A stretch of DNA of 64,000 nt. Origin: an uncultured Schaedlerella sp. (lineage in GTDB: Bacteria > Bacillota > Clostridia > Lachnospirales > Lachnospiraceae). The notes under the pieces were generated by a model. It ran no database searches, was not told the DNA's origin, and worked only from the letters and a program-made list of their open reading frames with translations. The translations under genes and the position numbers were made by a program. Every line of letters begins with the position of its first letter. Positions within the stretch are counted from its first letter, which is position 1. Where the stretch lies: the NCBI GenBank assembly GCA_934435195.1, contig CAKSAJ010000005.1:1-64000 (forward strand), given 5' to 3'. Shown here piece by piece: positions 42,405 through 52,292 of this stretch.

Positions 42405-43662
42405 CATTGCCTCCTAAATGAATAATCTTCTCTTTCTGAAAATCTGTTGCCGGATAAAATTCTCCGAATCCCATATCACGCACAATGATCTTACATGTTT
42501 TTTCATCCATAAACAGTGTTTCAATCATCAGGCGCATCGCATACTCAGAGCGTCTCGGAAATTTATCCATCGGGATTACTTCTGTTCGTACTGTTCCCTG
42601 AACAAGCGACTCAATATGCAATTCGATATCCTCTACCTTTTCCAATAAAACTTCCCACTGATTGTTTGACTCGTACCACTGTGCTCCCCAGGATACGATC
42701 GGATACCACATCTCCTGACCATTCACCCTGAGATTAATTGTAATCTGATCTGTCAGCTTGCCATCCGACAAGTAAACCGGATCTTCTACCTGCATATACA
42801 TCTTTCTATAAGAAGTAAAACAAGCACCTTTACTGTATAAATTGTTTCCTATAAAAGCTCTTCGTCCGTTGCAAAGCAGACGCAACGCATTCGGATACCA
42901 GTTGTTTTCAAAACCTTCACCAGTCAAAAACACAGAGGAGACAATCCTCTTATCAAATACCCCTTCTATGAACTTACAGAACATAGAATCTGCTTCTCTT
43001 GCCTTGTCCTCGTTCAAAACCGGGTATACTGCTGCCAGTTCTTTCATATGTGCACTTGCAACCTCATCAACAGTCACAAATGTAGTTTTTCCACCGCCAA
43101 GTCCTGGTTTCAATCTTCTAAGCATATATGCTTTTATTTCATTACGATCACAGCAAAACAGTGCTGCTTCATACTGCCATAATTCTTTCGGCTGATAAAA
43201 CAGGTAATTACAAAAACTTTCTTTATAATCCTGAATAAAAATATGCTGTTTATCAATATTCATGCGAACAGCAATCCCTCTTAATAGTTTTGCCAGTTCT
43301 TCTGTCAACTCCGGCACTGTAAAGACAATCCCATCGATTTTAGGAAATGTCTGCAAAGACATCTGAATGAACTTTGACAAAAGCCATACCGCATCATAAG
43401 TATCCTCTCCAAATTCAACCTTTTCTCCGGCCAGACTTCTCTCCAGCAGTCTTGTCACAGTAAAACCTTCACTGATCGACACCAGTCTTTTTGCCTCTTT
43501 TCCATAAGCCCAGGTGTCTCTAAGTTTTCCAATGATCAGCGGAATCTGATAATTGTCAGATTCTGACTCCAACGTTTCCGGTTCAAGCTGCTGATCATTA
43601 TAGAAACTGATCTGGCAGGTTTTTTCATTTATTTCGTATCCTATTATATTTCCCTGCATCAT
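42379..43662 (-). CDS. DUF5716-like protein with degenerate Hsp70/actin fold
   Basis: A 427-residue cytoplasmic protein. It looks like a diverged Hsp70/actin-type ATPase: IIGYEINEKTCQISFYN (6-22) in the place of phosphate loop 1, and GIVFTVPELTEELAKLLRGIA (111-131) followed by IFIQDYKESFCNYLF as in Hsp70. A second phosphate-loop position reads AALFCCDRNEIKAY, without the usual GGGT. VFLTGEGFENNW...RAFIGNNLYSKGA (244-280) resembles the adenosine motif. ATP hydrolysis is therefore doubtful. I recall this family as DUF5716. GGAGG lies 9 bases before ATG 43662. It sits 14 bases after the giant solenoid gene and overlaps the TPR gene. Confidence 0.75.
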   Translation of the reverse strand: MMQGNIIGYEINEKTCQISFYNDQQLEPETLESESDNYQIPLIIGKLRDTWAYGKEAKRLVSISEGFTVTRLLERSLAGEKVEFGEDTYDAVWLLSKFIQMSLQTFPKIDGIVFTVPELTEELAKLLRGIAVRMNIDKQHIFIQDYKESFCNYLFYQPKELWQYEAALFCCDRNEIKAYMLRRLKPGLGGGKTTFVTVDEVASAHMKELAAVYPVLNEDKAREADSMFCKFIEGVFDKRIVSSVFLTGEGFENNWYPNALRLLCNGRRAFIGNNLYSKGACFTSYRKMYMQVEDPVYLSDGKLTDQITINLRVNGQEMWYPIVSWGAQWYESNNQWEVLLEKVEDIELHIESLVQGTVRTEVIPMDKFPRRSEYAMRLMIETLFMDEKTCKIIVRDMGFGEFYPATDFQKEKIIHLGGNDGKFSSMS

Positions 43663-43676
43663 GCAGATAAGCCTCC

Positions 43677-46600
43677 TTAATTTTCTCCGAATATCTGAGC
43701 AGCGACAGCATCTTCTATCTCATACTCTTTCATCTTTGCTTCTTGTTCTTCTCCATCCAAAAGCAGAATATCATTGATTCTTCCATAACGTCCCCGTTCG
43801 CCTTGTTCCACTTTTTTTGTACATTCCGCTTTTTCGCTTCGATATACATTGCCATCTATTATTTCTTTAAAATAATATTTCAATTTTTCATTGGCAAACA
43901 GGACAAATTTTTTAACATATAAATTTTCATACATTGGTGTCAACACTTCTGTCGAATAATCCACGTTTTCAGAATCACCTTTCTGCAACTGATAATACAA
44001 CATGACTCTGCTGCCTTTCTGCCCTTTGTATTCAATCAATGTCTTATCCCACAGCTGCTGTTCAATCAGCCATTCTTTCTCATAATTCATAAAGAATGGG
44101 AAATATATCTGTTTTCCGCATAAATCCTGCATAAACTTTTTCAATGTTTTTCTCATTGAAGAATCATATTCTTTCTGTGCATAATATTTCAGCACCGCAA
44201 TCTTACAGATATCGATTGTCTCTTCACCTTTTTCAAATTCTTTGCAGATAATATCGATCACACTCTTACTGATCTTTCTATTTTCTACTACATACGCTCT
44301 CGACATATATGCCAGATAAGCCTGCTGCAATCCAATATATGCACCTTCTGCATAATATTCCTCAAAAATGGCAGCTTCGCCAAATAAAGATTCTGAAAAA
44401 AGCATCTGTGTCAGGATTCGTTCTCCGAGTTTGTGAGTATGCACCTCATATTCCTTTGCTTCTCTCCAGAGTTCTTTCATCTCGATCGTAGCTCCACAAT
44501 AATAATTTGCCAGATATGTCAGGATTACTTTATCATACTGTCCTCTTTTAAACAGTCTGAAACATACATATGTAAGGAAATCATCACATGCATAATTATT
44601 TTCACGGATTGTTTTACTGCTAAGTGCCAGCATCTCACTGTCTTCGTATTTTTCCACACCGTTTTGCTGTACGATTTCTAAAGTCAGTTCAGGGACAGCT
44701 TCTTCTTCCTGATTTATTTTTAAACTATTCAAATAGCGCTTACAAACATCCATGTAACGAAGTTCATAGAACATACGCTTGCTATCATATGGAATAGAAT
44801 CTGTATAATGTCTTCCATCTTTGCTCTCCCACACAAGGCGGTCTGATTTTGCATACAGGCAGATCAGTGTCCCCTGCTCTGAATACGGCACTCTCTGTGT
44901 AATCTTTCCATCTTCTGCAATGACATAAATAAATTTTATGTTATGGGCCTTCGTTTTCACCTCATAAGAATAGCAAATATCATATAATGCCTTCACGCGT
45001 TCCGGATTCAGTTCTTTTTCTGAAATAAATCTTTTATATATTGTTCTTAAATGCGCATTAATATGTCTGCGTTCCAACTGTCTCCATGCAAATGATTCCA
45101 TCTCTTCACGATAATGTGCATAGATTTCGCTGCTCTCATCTTCATAAGTAATAACATTGGCATACAAAAATGCACATTTATTATAATCAAGCATATTGCC
45201 ATGCAGAAAATACAAATATACAGATCGCGGCAATGGCTTCTGGAACATATCTACATCCACTGATTCCATATAAAATTCGTAAAGCTGTGCAATCTTCAGT
45301 TCCTCTTCAACAGCCTTTTCATACCACTCAAAATACTCTTTTCCTACACAGTTTCCTTTTATCAAAAGGGTACAGATAGAAGTCAGTATCATACTTTCCG
45401 GATATATTTTATAGCACAACACCAGTGTCTGGAATAAATGTTTGTCATATGCCTTCGACTGACTTGCCAGATTTGCCGTATAAAGTGCAAGTTCCTTTGT
45501 CATCAGGCCATATTTTGCCGCAAATAAAAGGACTCTGATTTCAAACATGCCTAGTTTTTTCAGGCTTGTACTCTTTTCACGATAACAGCGAAATATCTCC
45601 AGATAAAATATAAGGCTGTTTGTCTTTTCTGCATTAAATAATTTTTCCAGAATACGAAGCTTCTCACTAAGGATTTTATATTCTGAATCTACATTGATCA
45701 GCATACATAAAATACGCCAGCTGTCTGGATGCTTCATATATGATTTTGCAAGCTCTTCCGCTACTCTTCTCTGTCCGATCGTGTCATTGCTTAAAAATGT
45801 AGTCAAGTATAGATAGTACGAACTAAGTTCCACATTCTTACCAATTGCAAATCGGTTATAATTATAGGATTCAAGCAGCGTTCTTGCCCGCTCTTTCTTT
45901 CCACCGATAATACAAATATGTGCCTGCAAAAGCAGATACCATTCATTATTCTCATCCATCTTACGCAGACGCTCTGCCTTATGGATAGAATCCTCCGTCC
46001 ATTCTTCCAGCTCTTTCTTGCCTGATTCGTATACAAGATAATCTTTCAGAATACTCAAATACTCTCTTGTCTCATCTCTCTTCTCTTCATCTCTGCATAT
46101 ATCTTTTTCAACAATGATTTCATATGACAATGTTTCATATGGCGTTTCAAGAATAATCTTGCCAAAGTTACTGCCTTTATGTAAACGTTCTGCACTGATA
46201 AAATACTCTACTCTATAAGAATTACCTAAAAATTCTTCTGTCGATATCTTTGTATGTTCTACATATAAAAAGTCACCCTCTGTACGGACATCAATATCCA
46301 AATGTCCCCATGTGTTCTTTTTTAATGTGAATTTTTCTTTTCGTGCTTCTTTCATAGATGTAAAAGCACGGCTTTCTTCTTCCAGCGTCAGGTAGATTTT
46401 TTCTTTTTGCTTACATCCAACCAGAAATTCTTCCAATGCCTGTTGATCCAGTTCCCATTTACGCATATTGTCATAAAGTGCCTGGATTCTTTTATCTTCA
46501 TATTTTAAAATTTCATAAAAATCTCTGGAACGGAATAATTTTTCCGCTTCTGCCGGATCACGATAAGTTAATTTTTTAAAGTCTTCTAAGCTCTGAACCT

Positions 46601-46976
46601 TTCCATAAGAAGTCATCACAAATGGCTTCTCAATCACTGCTGTAAAAGCAATATCATATTCTCCGCCATTACATACGATTGTAAACTTTCCATGTTCAAC
46701 ATGCCCCGGCACCAACCCGGTTCCATCATATGTATAGGATATATTTACAGGATTTCCATCAAATCCCTGTTCCTCACAATGTACACGAAATGAAGACGGG
46801 TACACCAATCCTCGGATTGTCCCTTCTCCCTGGTTCTGCAATGAAAAACTGCCTTTATATATTTCGCCTTCTCCGACACGCATAATAATCCTTGTTTCCG
46901 GGAAAATAATGTCAGGCTGTGGGACATGGAAATCCCCTTTTGAAAGTCTTTTTATTTTATTTTTCAACTTCGTCAC
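43677..46976 (-). CDS. Giant DUF5717-like solenoid protein
   Basis: An 1,099-residue protein without signal peptide or membrane segments. The N-terminal part has two beta-rich, immunoglobulin-like stretches: about 25-120 (YKGSFSLQNQGEGTIRG ... FTIVCNGGEYDIAF) and about 215-290 (IDVRTEGDFLYVEHTK ... ETPYETLSYEIIVEKD). Most of the rest (about 300-950) is helical with TPR-like periodicity. A small beta insertion near 665-735 carries FIYVIAEDGKITQRVPYSEQ. I associate it with the Lachnospiraceae family DUF5717 from memory. It is the first gene of the three-gene cassette, with its own promoter. The function is unknown; the architecture suggests a scaffold or client-binding partner of the Hsp70-fold protein. 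Confidence 0.78.
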   Translation of the reverse strand: MTKLKNKIKRLSKGDFHVPQPDIIFPETRIIMRVGEGEIYKGSFSLQNQGEGTIRGLVYPSSFRVHCEEQGFDGNPVNISYTYDGTGLVPGHVEHGKFTIVCNGGEYDIAFTAVIEKPFVMTSYGKVQSLEDFKKLTYRDPAEAEKLFRSRDFYEILKYEDKRIQALYDNMRKWELDQQALEEFLVGCKQKEKIYLTLEEESRAFTSMKEARKEKFTLKKNTWGHLDIDVRTEGDFLYVEHTKISTEEFLGNSYRVEYFISAERLHKGSNFGKIILETPYETLSYEIIVEKDICRDEEKRDETREYLSILKDYLVYESGKKELEEWTEDSIHKAERLRKMDENNEWYLLLQAHICIIGGKKERARTLLESYNYNRFAIGKNVELSSYYLYLTTFLSNDTIGQRRVAEELAKSYMKHPDSWRILCMLINVDSEYKILSEKLRILEKLFNAEKTNSLIFYLEIFRCYREKSTSLKKLGMFEIRVLLFAAKYGLMTKELALYTANLASQSKAYDKHLFQTLVLCYKIYPESMILTSICTLLIKGNCVGKEYFEWYEKAVEEELKIAQLYEFYMESVDVDMFQKPLPRSVYLYFLHGNMLDYNKCAFLYANVITYEDESSEIYAHYREEMESFAWRQLERRHINAHLRTIYKRFISEKELNPERVKALYDICYSYEVKTKAHNIKFIYVIAEDGKITQRVPYSEQGTLICLYAKSDRLVWESKDGRHYTDSIPYDSKRMFYELRYMDVCKRYLNSLKINQEEEAVPELTLEIVQQNGVEKYEDSEMLALSSKTIRENNYACDDFLTYVCFRLFKRGQYDKVILTYLANYYCGATIEMKELWREAKEYEVHTHKLGERILTQMLFSESLFGEAAIFEEYYAEGAYIGLQQAYLAYMSRAYVVENRKISKSVIDIICKEFEKGEETIDICKIAVLKYYAQKEYDSSMRKTLKKFMQDLCGKQIYFPFFMNYEKEWLIEQQLWDKTLIEYKGQKGSRVMLYYQLQKGDSENVDYSTEVLTPMYENLYVKKFVLFANEKLKYYFKEIIDGNVYRSEKAECTKKVEQGERGRYGRINDILLLDGEEQEAKMKEYEIEDAVAAQIFGEN

Positions 46977-47013
46977 CTACTTATATTCTTTTACGCACAC
47001 GACGCTACTATGA

Positions 47014-47043
47014 ATTATAACATTATCCCTTTCATTCTTGCAA
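47014..47043 (-). promoter_or_regulatory. Promoter of the DUF5717/DUF5716/TPR cassette
   Basis: TTGCAA (47038-47043), 18 bases, TATAAT (47014-47019), with a TGT extended -10. It lies about 38 bases upstream of the giant protein's start codon. Confidence 0.65.
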
Positions 47044-47142
47044 TGGTGTATAAAAATATTTTCGAATTAAATTGTATACATGAATACATTTTATTTTTCA
47101 TCATTTTTTCACCTTGTTTTTAGTGAATCCTTTACCAATAAG

Positions 47143-47151
47143 TGTTATAAT
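47143..47151 (+). promoter_or_regulatory. Extended -10 promoter of the kinase-like gene
   Basis: TGTTATAAT, an extended -10 element with perfect TATAAT, 27 bases before the start codon. No clear -35 is seen. Confidence 0.6.
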
Positions 47152-47177
47152 GAAACAATACAAAGGAGGAATGCATT

Positions 47178-47663
47178 ATGAAATTAGTAATTACAATGAG
47201 TCGACGTTTCGGAACCGGTGCAAGCGTCATTGCAAATGAACTGTCAAAGCGCCTGGATATTCCGGTATATGACAAAGCATATATTGAGCAGAAATTAGGA
47301 GAACATGAATATGAAACAGAGGCTGATGCAATTCGTAAGCTTGCCGAGAAACCTTGTATCATACTTGGTCGATGTGCCTCCGATATTTTAAAAGACCGCA
47401 TGAATGTTTTAAATATTTATGTTTGCGCCGCTAAAGAGGATCGCATCCATCGAATCATGAAACTGGAGAATCTTTCTTATGATGCTGCTAAAGACAGAGT
47501 TGAAAAGACTGATGAACAGCGTGCCGCCTATTATTATGAGCATACCGGTAAAACATGGGGCGATGTCAACGACTATCACATGATTCTTGACACAAGTGAG
47601 TTAGGTGTGGATCACTGTGCCGATATTCTTATGCAGTATTTTGAAAGACTAGAATACATTTAG
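47178..47663 (+). CDS. Cytidylate kinase-like family protein, short and divergent
   Basis: A 161-residue protein resembling the cytidylate kinase-like family. It opens LVITMSRRFGTGASVIANELSKRL, where family members usually have SREFGSGG followed by a basic residue, so the P-loop lacks its lysine. KPCIILGRCASDIL (near 58) and IYVCAAKEDRIHRIM (near 80) match the family, as does the lid region with TWGDVNDYHMILDTS. It is shorter than the usual 200 residues. Kinase activity is uncertain. GGAGGAATGCATT precedes the ATG. It is monocistronic and divergent from the DUF5717 cassette. Confidence 0.78.
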   Translation: MKLVITMSRRFGTGASVIANELSKRLDIPVYDKAYIEQKLGEHEYETEADAIRKLAEKPCIILGRCASDILKDRMNVLNIYVCAAKEDRIHRIMKLENLSYDAAKDRVEKTDEQRAAYYYEHTGKTWGDVNDYHMILDTSELGVDHCADILMQYFERLEYI

Positions 47664-47669
47664 TATCTC

Positions 47670-47720
47670 AAATCAGGCAAGTTGCATTTTGCACAAGCAT
47701 TTGTCTACTTTGCCTGATTT
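47670..47720 (+). terminator. Stem-loop after the kinase-like gene
   Basis: AAATCAGGCAA pairs with TTGCCTGATTT, and inside it TTGCA/TGCAC-type pairing is possible. It is the first of two adjacent stems between convergent genes. Confidence 0.6.
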
Positions 47721-47729
47721 AAACATAAG

Positions 47730-47763
47730 AAGAGGATGAAAGTTTTTTTGCTTTCATCCTCTT
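47730..47763. terminator. Bidirectional terminator between the kinase-like and PrsA-like genes
   Basis: AAGAGGATGAAAG pairs perfectly with CTTTCATCCTCTT (13 bp) around an 8-base loop; TT follows on the plus strand, CTTATG on the minus strand. Confidence 0.75.
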
Positions 47764-47775
47764 TTCATGTTTCAT

Positions 47776-48852
47776 CTACTCTGCACTCTCTTCTGTATTA
47801 CCTGATGTATCTTTTACTGTCACACCCTGTTTCTGGAAATCTACTTTCTTCCATACACGTTTATTCAGATCGATATCTGTTTTCTTTCTCCATTTTTTCA
47901 AAAGAGCATCATACTGATCCTGCTTTCTTTCTTCTACGATGGACTGCTTCTTTGCGTCTGTTGCAGTACGATCCAGAAAACTTGTCACTTTTGCAACATA
48001 TATACCGGAATCTGTCTCAATCGCATCTGTTACGTCGCCTTCTGCTGTAAGAGCATCTGCTGCCTTCACCAAATCTGCATTCGGAGAAGTAGATTCTGAA
48101 TCAAATGTAGCAGTCTGTACCTCCACGCCCGCTTCATTTGCTACAGCATCTATATCCTTTGTATCACTATTCTTCAACTTCTCTGCAAAATCGTTTGCCT
48201 TTTGCTTTGCTTCTGTCTTTTCTGTCTCACTCATTGTTGATGTCGAATCGTTCTCATTCTTTGTATAACTATAAAATACGTATTTCATAGATTTCTGAGC
48301 TGCCTCATCATCTGACACCTCTGTATCCACATCTGCTGTCATCGCATCTTCCATCTTGCTCTGAATTGTTACAAGTTCCAGAACTTTCTTGACATACTTA
48401 TTATACCCTGAAACTGCCTCTTTATCTTCAAGTGCATTATTCTCGTCAAATTTCTCTGCTGCCTCGTCGATTGCTTTCTTTTCATCCTCACTAAGTGCCA
48501 CATCATACTCCGACGCATGCTGCTCCAAAATATACATATTCTCTAATGACTTGATCATATCGCTTTTGACTGACTGCTCATATGTCTTACCGTCTGTTTC
48601 CTTTGCCCACAGTTCTTCACCTGTCGTTCCCATCATACCTGCATAATAAGTTTCATACTGTGCCTGCTGCATTCTCGCATAGAAATTTGCCACACCTAAT
48701 TTTATTTCGCTTTCTCCTACTGTTGCAACAACGTCATCATTATTCATAGAGCCGCATCCTGTCAGACCAGTAACAGCTAACATACCTGCCAGTCCCAGAG
48801 CAGTCACTCTTTTTTTCCACTGATTCATATTTTCTGTCCGTTCTCCCTTCAT
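47776..48852 (-). CDS. PrsA/SurA-like foldase lipoprotein
   Basis: A 358-residue lipoprotein probably assisting folding of exported proteins outside the membrane. The signal peptide ends at LTGC with the lipidated cysteine near 33. A SurA-N-like helical part follows (about 45-170). A parvulin-type region then holds the conserved end GDVTDAIETDSGIYVAKVTS near 285; the rest of the PPIase signature is weak. Two starts are possible, ATG 48852 (GGAGAA 4 bases upstream) or ATG 48828, which gives a more typical signal peptide. It lies 84 bases downstream of mfd. Confidence 0.82.
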   Translation of the reverse strand: MKGERTENMNQWKKRVTALGLAGMLAVTGLTGCGSMNNDDVVATVGESEIKLGVANFYARMQQAQYETYYAGMMGTTGEELWAKETDGKTYEQSVKSDMIKSLENMYILEQHASEYDVALSEDEKKAIDEAAEKFDENNALEDKEAVSGYNKYVKKVLELVTIQSKMEDAMTADVDTEVSDDEAAQKSMKYVFYSYTKNENDSTSTMSETEKTEAKQKANDFAEKLKNSDTKDIDAVANEAGVEVQTATFDSESTSPNADLVKAADALTAEGDVTDAIETDSGIYVAKVTSFLDRTATDAKKQSIVEERKQDQYDALLKKWRKKTDIDLNKRVWKKVDFQKQGVTVKDTSGNTEESAE

Positions 48853-48936
48853 TTTCTCCGCATTCTAAAAAGAAGCTTTCTTCTCTTCCGCCACGCTCAA
48901 ACTGAGCCGGTCAACTTCAATCATTATAATCTGTTT

Positions 48937-51900
48937 TTATATTTCTAACAAGGTTTTTATATCATTTAACAGCTTTTTCACAAGTTCAAGAACATCTTCG
49001 CTTTTTTCCTTTTTGTTCTTTCCCTTTTTCTGATAGAGAAAATATGGTGTTGTCTCTGCCTTTAATACCAAATTTCCATGATATGCTTCCAACAACCCAG
49101 GAATCTTCTTTGGGTCCACCTTTGCCTTTTCATACATTGTAATCTTAATTGTTTCTGTTTTCTGCTCTACTGCTGTCACATAAACAGAATGTGCGAGTGC
49201 TTTAAGCAGGGCAATATGCAATAGTTGCTGCACCTTTCTCGGCACATCCCCAAAACGATCTATCAGTTCTTCAAGCATATCATCCATCTCTTCTTCATTT
49301 TCAATACTTGCAATTCGTTTGTAAATATCCAGCTTCTGAAATTCATTTGAAATGTAACTATCCGGAATATAAGCATCTACATTCAAATCTATCGTTGTAT
49401 TGAACATATCTTCATCCATCTCGCCTTTTTCCTGCTTAACCGCTTCATTTAGCATCTTACAATACAAATCGTATCCAACAGCTTCCATATGCCCATGTTG
49501 TTCTGCACCAAGCAGGTTTCCTGCACCACGGATTTCAAGATCACGCATTGCAATCTTAAATCCTGAACCAAGCTCTGTAAATTCCCGGATTGCTGCCAAT
49601 CGCTTTTCTGCCACTTCTTTTAACAATTTATCTCTTCTATATAGCAAAAATGCATATGCCATTCGATTGGATCTTCCAACTCTTCCTCGCAGCTGATACA
49701 ACTGAGATAGTCCAAGCTGGTCAGCATCATGGATGATCATAGTATTCGCATTTGAAATATCCAGACCAGTCTCTATGATCGTTGTTGAAATCAACACATC
49801 AATCTCTCCATTGATAAAATCATACATAATATCTTCTAATTGACGTTCATTCATCTGCCCATGTGCAAACATTACATTCGCATCCGGAACCAATTTTTGT
49901 ACCTTATCTGCCACGTCTGCAATATCACTGACACGATTATATACATAATATACTTGTCCATTTCTGGCAAGCTCACGTTCAATGGCTTCTCTTACCATCT
50001 CATCGTTATATTCCATTACATAAGTCTGAATCGGCATACGATCCATCGGAGCCTCTTCCAACACGCTCATATCACGTATTCCGATCAGGCTCATATGAAG
50101 CGTCCTCGGAATCGGTGTTGCTGTCAACGTCAATACATCAATATTTTCACGCAATTTTTTTATTTTTTCTTTATGTGTCACTCCAAAACGCTGTTCTTCA
50201 TCAATGATTAAAAGCCCTAAATCTTTATATTGTACATCTTTTGACAACACACGATGTGTTCCGATCACAATATCTACCAGTCCTTTTTTCAGATCTTCTA
50301 TTGTTTTTTTCTGTTCTGTACTGGTTCTAAACCTGCATAATAGATCAACACGTACCGGAAATTCCTTCATACGCTGTACAAAATTATTATAATGCTGCTG
50401 TGCCAATATTGTAGTAGGTACAAGATACACCACCTGTTTCCCTTCCTGAACTGCTTTGAATGCCGCACGTATAGCAATCTCTGTTTTACCAAATCCGACA
50501 TCCCCGCAGATCAACCGGTCCATGATTTTATGGCTCTCCATATCATGTTTGGTATCTTCTATCGCCTGCAGCTGGTCTTCAGTTTCTTCAAACGGAAACA
50601 TTTCTTCAAACTCTTTCTGCCATACCGTATCTGGTTCGTAAACATAGCCATCTGCCTGCTGACGTGCTGCGTACAATTCCACCAGATCTTTCGCTACCAG
50701 CTTCACTGCACTTCGAACCTGGCTTTTTGTTTTCTGCCACTGCGCTGTTCCAAGTTTATTTAATTTTGGTTTTTTTGCATCTGCACCTGCATACTTCTGA
50801 ATCAGATCTAGCTGTGTTGCAAGAATATACAGTGCACTGTCTCCGGCATAACGAATCTTCATATAGTCCTTCGTCACCTTGTCAACTTGTATCTTCTCGA
50901 TTCCTTCATACACACCAAGGCCATGATTTTCATGAACAACATAATCACCTACTTTTAATTCGGTAAAATCCCGGATTTTCTGTCCTTCATAACTATGTTT
51001 TTTCTTGCGCTTCTTCTTTTTTCTGCCAAAAATATCACTTTCTGCAATAACCACAAACTTTAACATCGGATATTCATATCCTTCTGTTACATGTCCATAA
51101 GTCACAAGTATCTCGCCCGGCTGCACCTCTTTTTCCAGTGTTTCACTATAATAACTACTCAGCTCATAATCCCGCAGATCTTCTGCCAGTCTTCTCGCTC
51201 TTGTTCTTGAACCCGATAACAAAATCACCCGGTAGCCATTTCGTTTTAATCGTTTTAGATCCAGTGTCAGCATTTCAAAACTGTTATTATATGGATTGAC
51301 CCCTTTTGTCTGGAGCGAATATGTCCGCCTTACATGAAATGTGCCACACTTTGATTCTAACGTAGTAAATGCAACTGACGAATACTGATTCATCTTTTCA
51401 ACTATCTCTTCTACAGCAAATACCAAAAGTTCGTCCGTGGACTCCTCCATACCTGCTTCCTGTCGGTTTTCTCTGCTTTTTTGATATTCTGATTCTGCCT
51501 CTTTAGCCTGTTCCAGAAGCCGGATTGGCTCATCTAATAACAACAAACTTTCTTTTCTGTTAAAATATTCCAAGAAAGAAACGCTTTTTTTCTCATCCGC
51601 TATCAATTCTCCTGTCGGATAAATCGTTATCTTTTCTAAATTTTCAATTGAACGCTGACTTTCTGCATCGAATGTCCGAATAGAGTCAATCTCATCTCCC
51701 CACAGTTCAATTCTCACAGGCAATTCATCTGTCAATGGAAATATATCCAAAATTCCGCCCCGGACAGCAAATTGCCCCGGACTTTCGATCTGCGTTTCCC
51801 TCTCATATCCCATTTTCGCAAGTTGTTCCTGTACCTTGCTAAACTCAAGAGAATCCCCGGATGACAGCATGAGTTTTTGTGCTTCTATCTCTTTTGGCCC

Positions 51901-52290
51901 TATCACACCATCAAGAAATGCATCCATCGTTGTGATCACAGTAATTGATGCACACTTGTCACATTCCAGTATTGCCCTGATAACTTCCATTCGCTGGCTC
52001 TGCAAATATTTTCCCTTGATATCTGCATGATAAAACAACAAATCACGGGCCGGATAATAATAGGTGTTCTCATCAAGGAATTTATATTCTTCATACGCCT
52101 GTTTGGCTTTTTCATCATTCGAAAATACAACAAGACTATATTTCACGCCTTTACTGAGTGCATACATCAAATGTGTTTTCTGAGAATTTACACATCCCGT
52201 AATCTGTATAGTACCGGATTCTTTATTTCTATTTTTTATAATTTCTTCATAATCCGCCAGTTCCTTTAGCGGTGACAACAATGCATTCAC
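48937..52290 (-). CDS. mfd: Transcription-repair coupling factor
   Basis: A cytoplasmic ATP-dependent translocase that removes stalled RNA polymerase and recruits UvrA. The 1,117-residue protein has a UvrB-like N-terminal half. The RNA-polymerase-interacting CarD-like domain follows near 440-520 (LKVGDYVVHENHGLGVYEGI). The RecG-like translocase has GDVGFGKTEIAIRAAF near 600, DEEQRFGV and the TRG-type region HGQMNERQLE. The C-terminal TRCF domain is near 1000-1090. It begins 2 bases after the pth stop, so the two are in one operon. Confidence 0.97.
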   Translation of the reverse strand: MNALLSPLKELADYEEIIKNRNKESGTIQITGCVNSQKTHLMYALSKGVKYSLVVFSNDEKAKQAYEEYKFLDENTYYYPARDLLFYHADIKGKYLQSQRMEVIRAILECDKCASITVITTMDAFLDGVIGPKEIEAQKLMLSSGDSLEFSKVQEQLAKMGYERETQIESPGQFAVRGGILDIFPLTDELPVRIELWGDEIDSIRTFDAESQRSIENLEKITIYPTGELIADEKKSVSFLEYFNRKESLLLLDEPIRLLEQAKEAESEYQKSRENRQEAGMEESTDELLVFAVEEIVEKMNQYSSVAFTTLESKCGTFHVRRTYSLQTKGVNPYNNSFEMLTLDLKRLKRNGYRVILLSGSRTRARRLAEDLRDYELSSYYSETLEKEVQPGEILVTYGHVTEGYEYPMLKFVVIAESDIFGRKKKKRKKKHSYEGQKIRDFTELKVGDYVVHENHGLGVYEGIEKIQVDKVTKDYMKIRYAGDSALYILATQLDLIQKYAGADAKKPKLNKLGTAQWQKTKSQVRSAVKLVAKDLVELYAARQQADGYVYEPDTVWQKEFEEMFPFEETEDQLQAIEDTKHDMESHKIMDRLICGDVGFGKTEIAIRAAFKAVQEGKQVVYLVPTTILAQQHYNNFVQRMKEFPVRVDLLCRFRTSTEQKKTIEDLKKGLVDIVIGTHRVLSKDVQYKDLGLLIIDEEQRFGVTHKEKIKKLRENIDVLTLTATPIPRTLHMSLIGIRDMSVLEEAPMDRMPIQTYVMEYNDEMVREAIERELARNGQVYYVYNRVSDIADVADKVQKLVPDANVMFAHGQMNERQLEDIMYDFINGEIDVLISTTIIETGLDISNANTMIIHDADQLGLSQLYQLRGRVGRSNRMAYAFLLYRRDKLLKEVAEKRLAAIREFTELGSGFKIAMRDLEIRGAGNLLGAEQHGHMEAVGYDLYCKMLNEAVKQEKGEMDEDMFNTTIDLNVDAYIPDSYISNEFQKLDIYKRIASIENEEEMDDMLEELIDRFGDVPRKVQQLLHIALLKALAHSVYVTAVEQKTETIKITMYEKAKVDPKKIPGLLEAYHGNLVLKAETTPYFLYQKKGKNKKEKSEDVLELVKKLLNDIKTLLEI

Positions 52291-52292
52291 GT

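Noticed and set aside
42379..43662. P-loop in the DUF5716-like protein (GLGGGKTT)
   Set aside because: The Walker A pattern needs Gly or Ala five residues before GK, where proline stands, and no Walker B follows; the fold reads better as Hsp70/actin.
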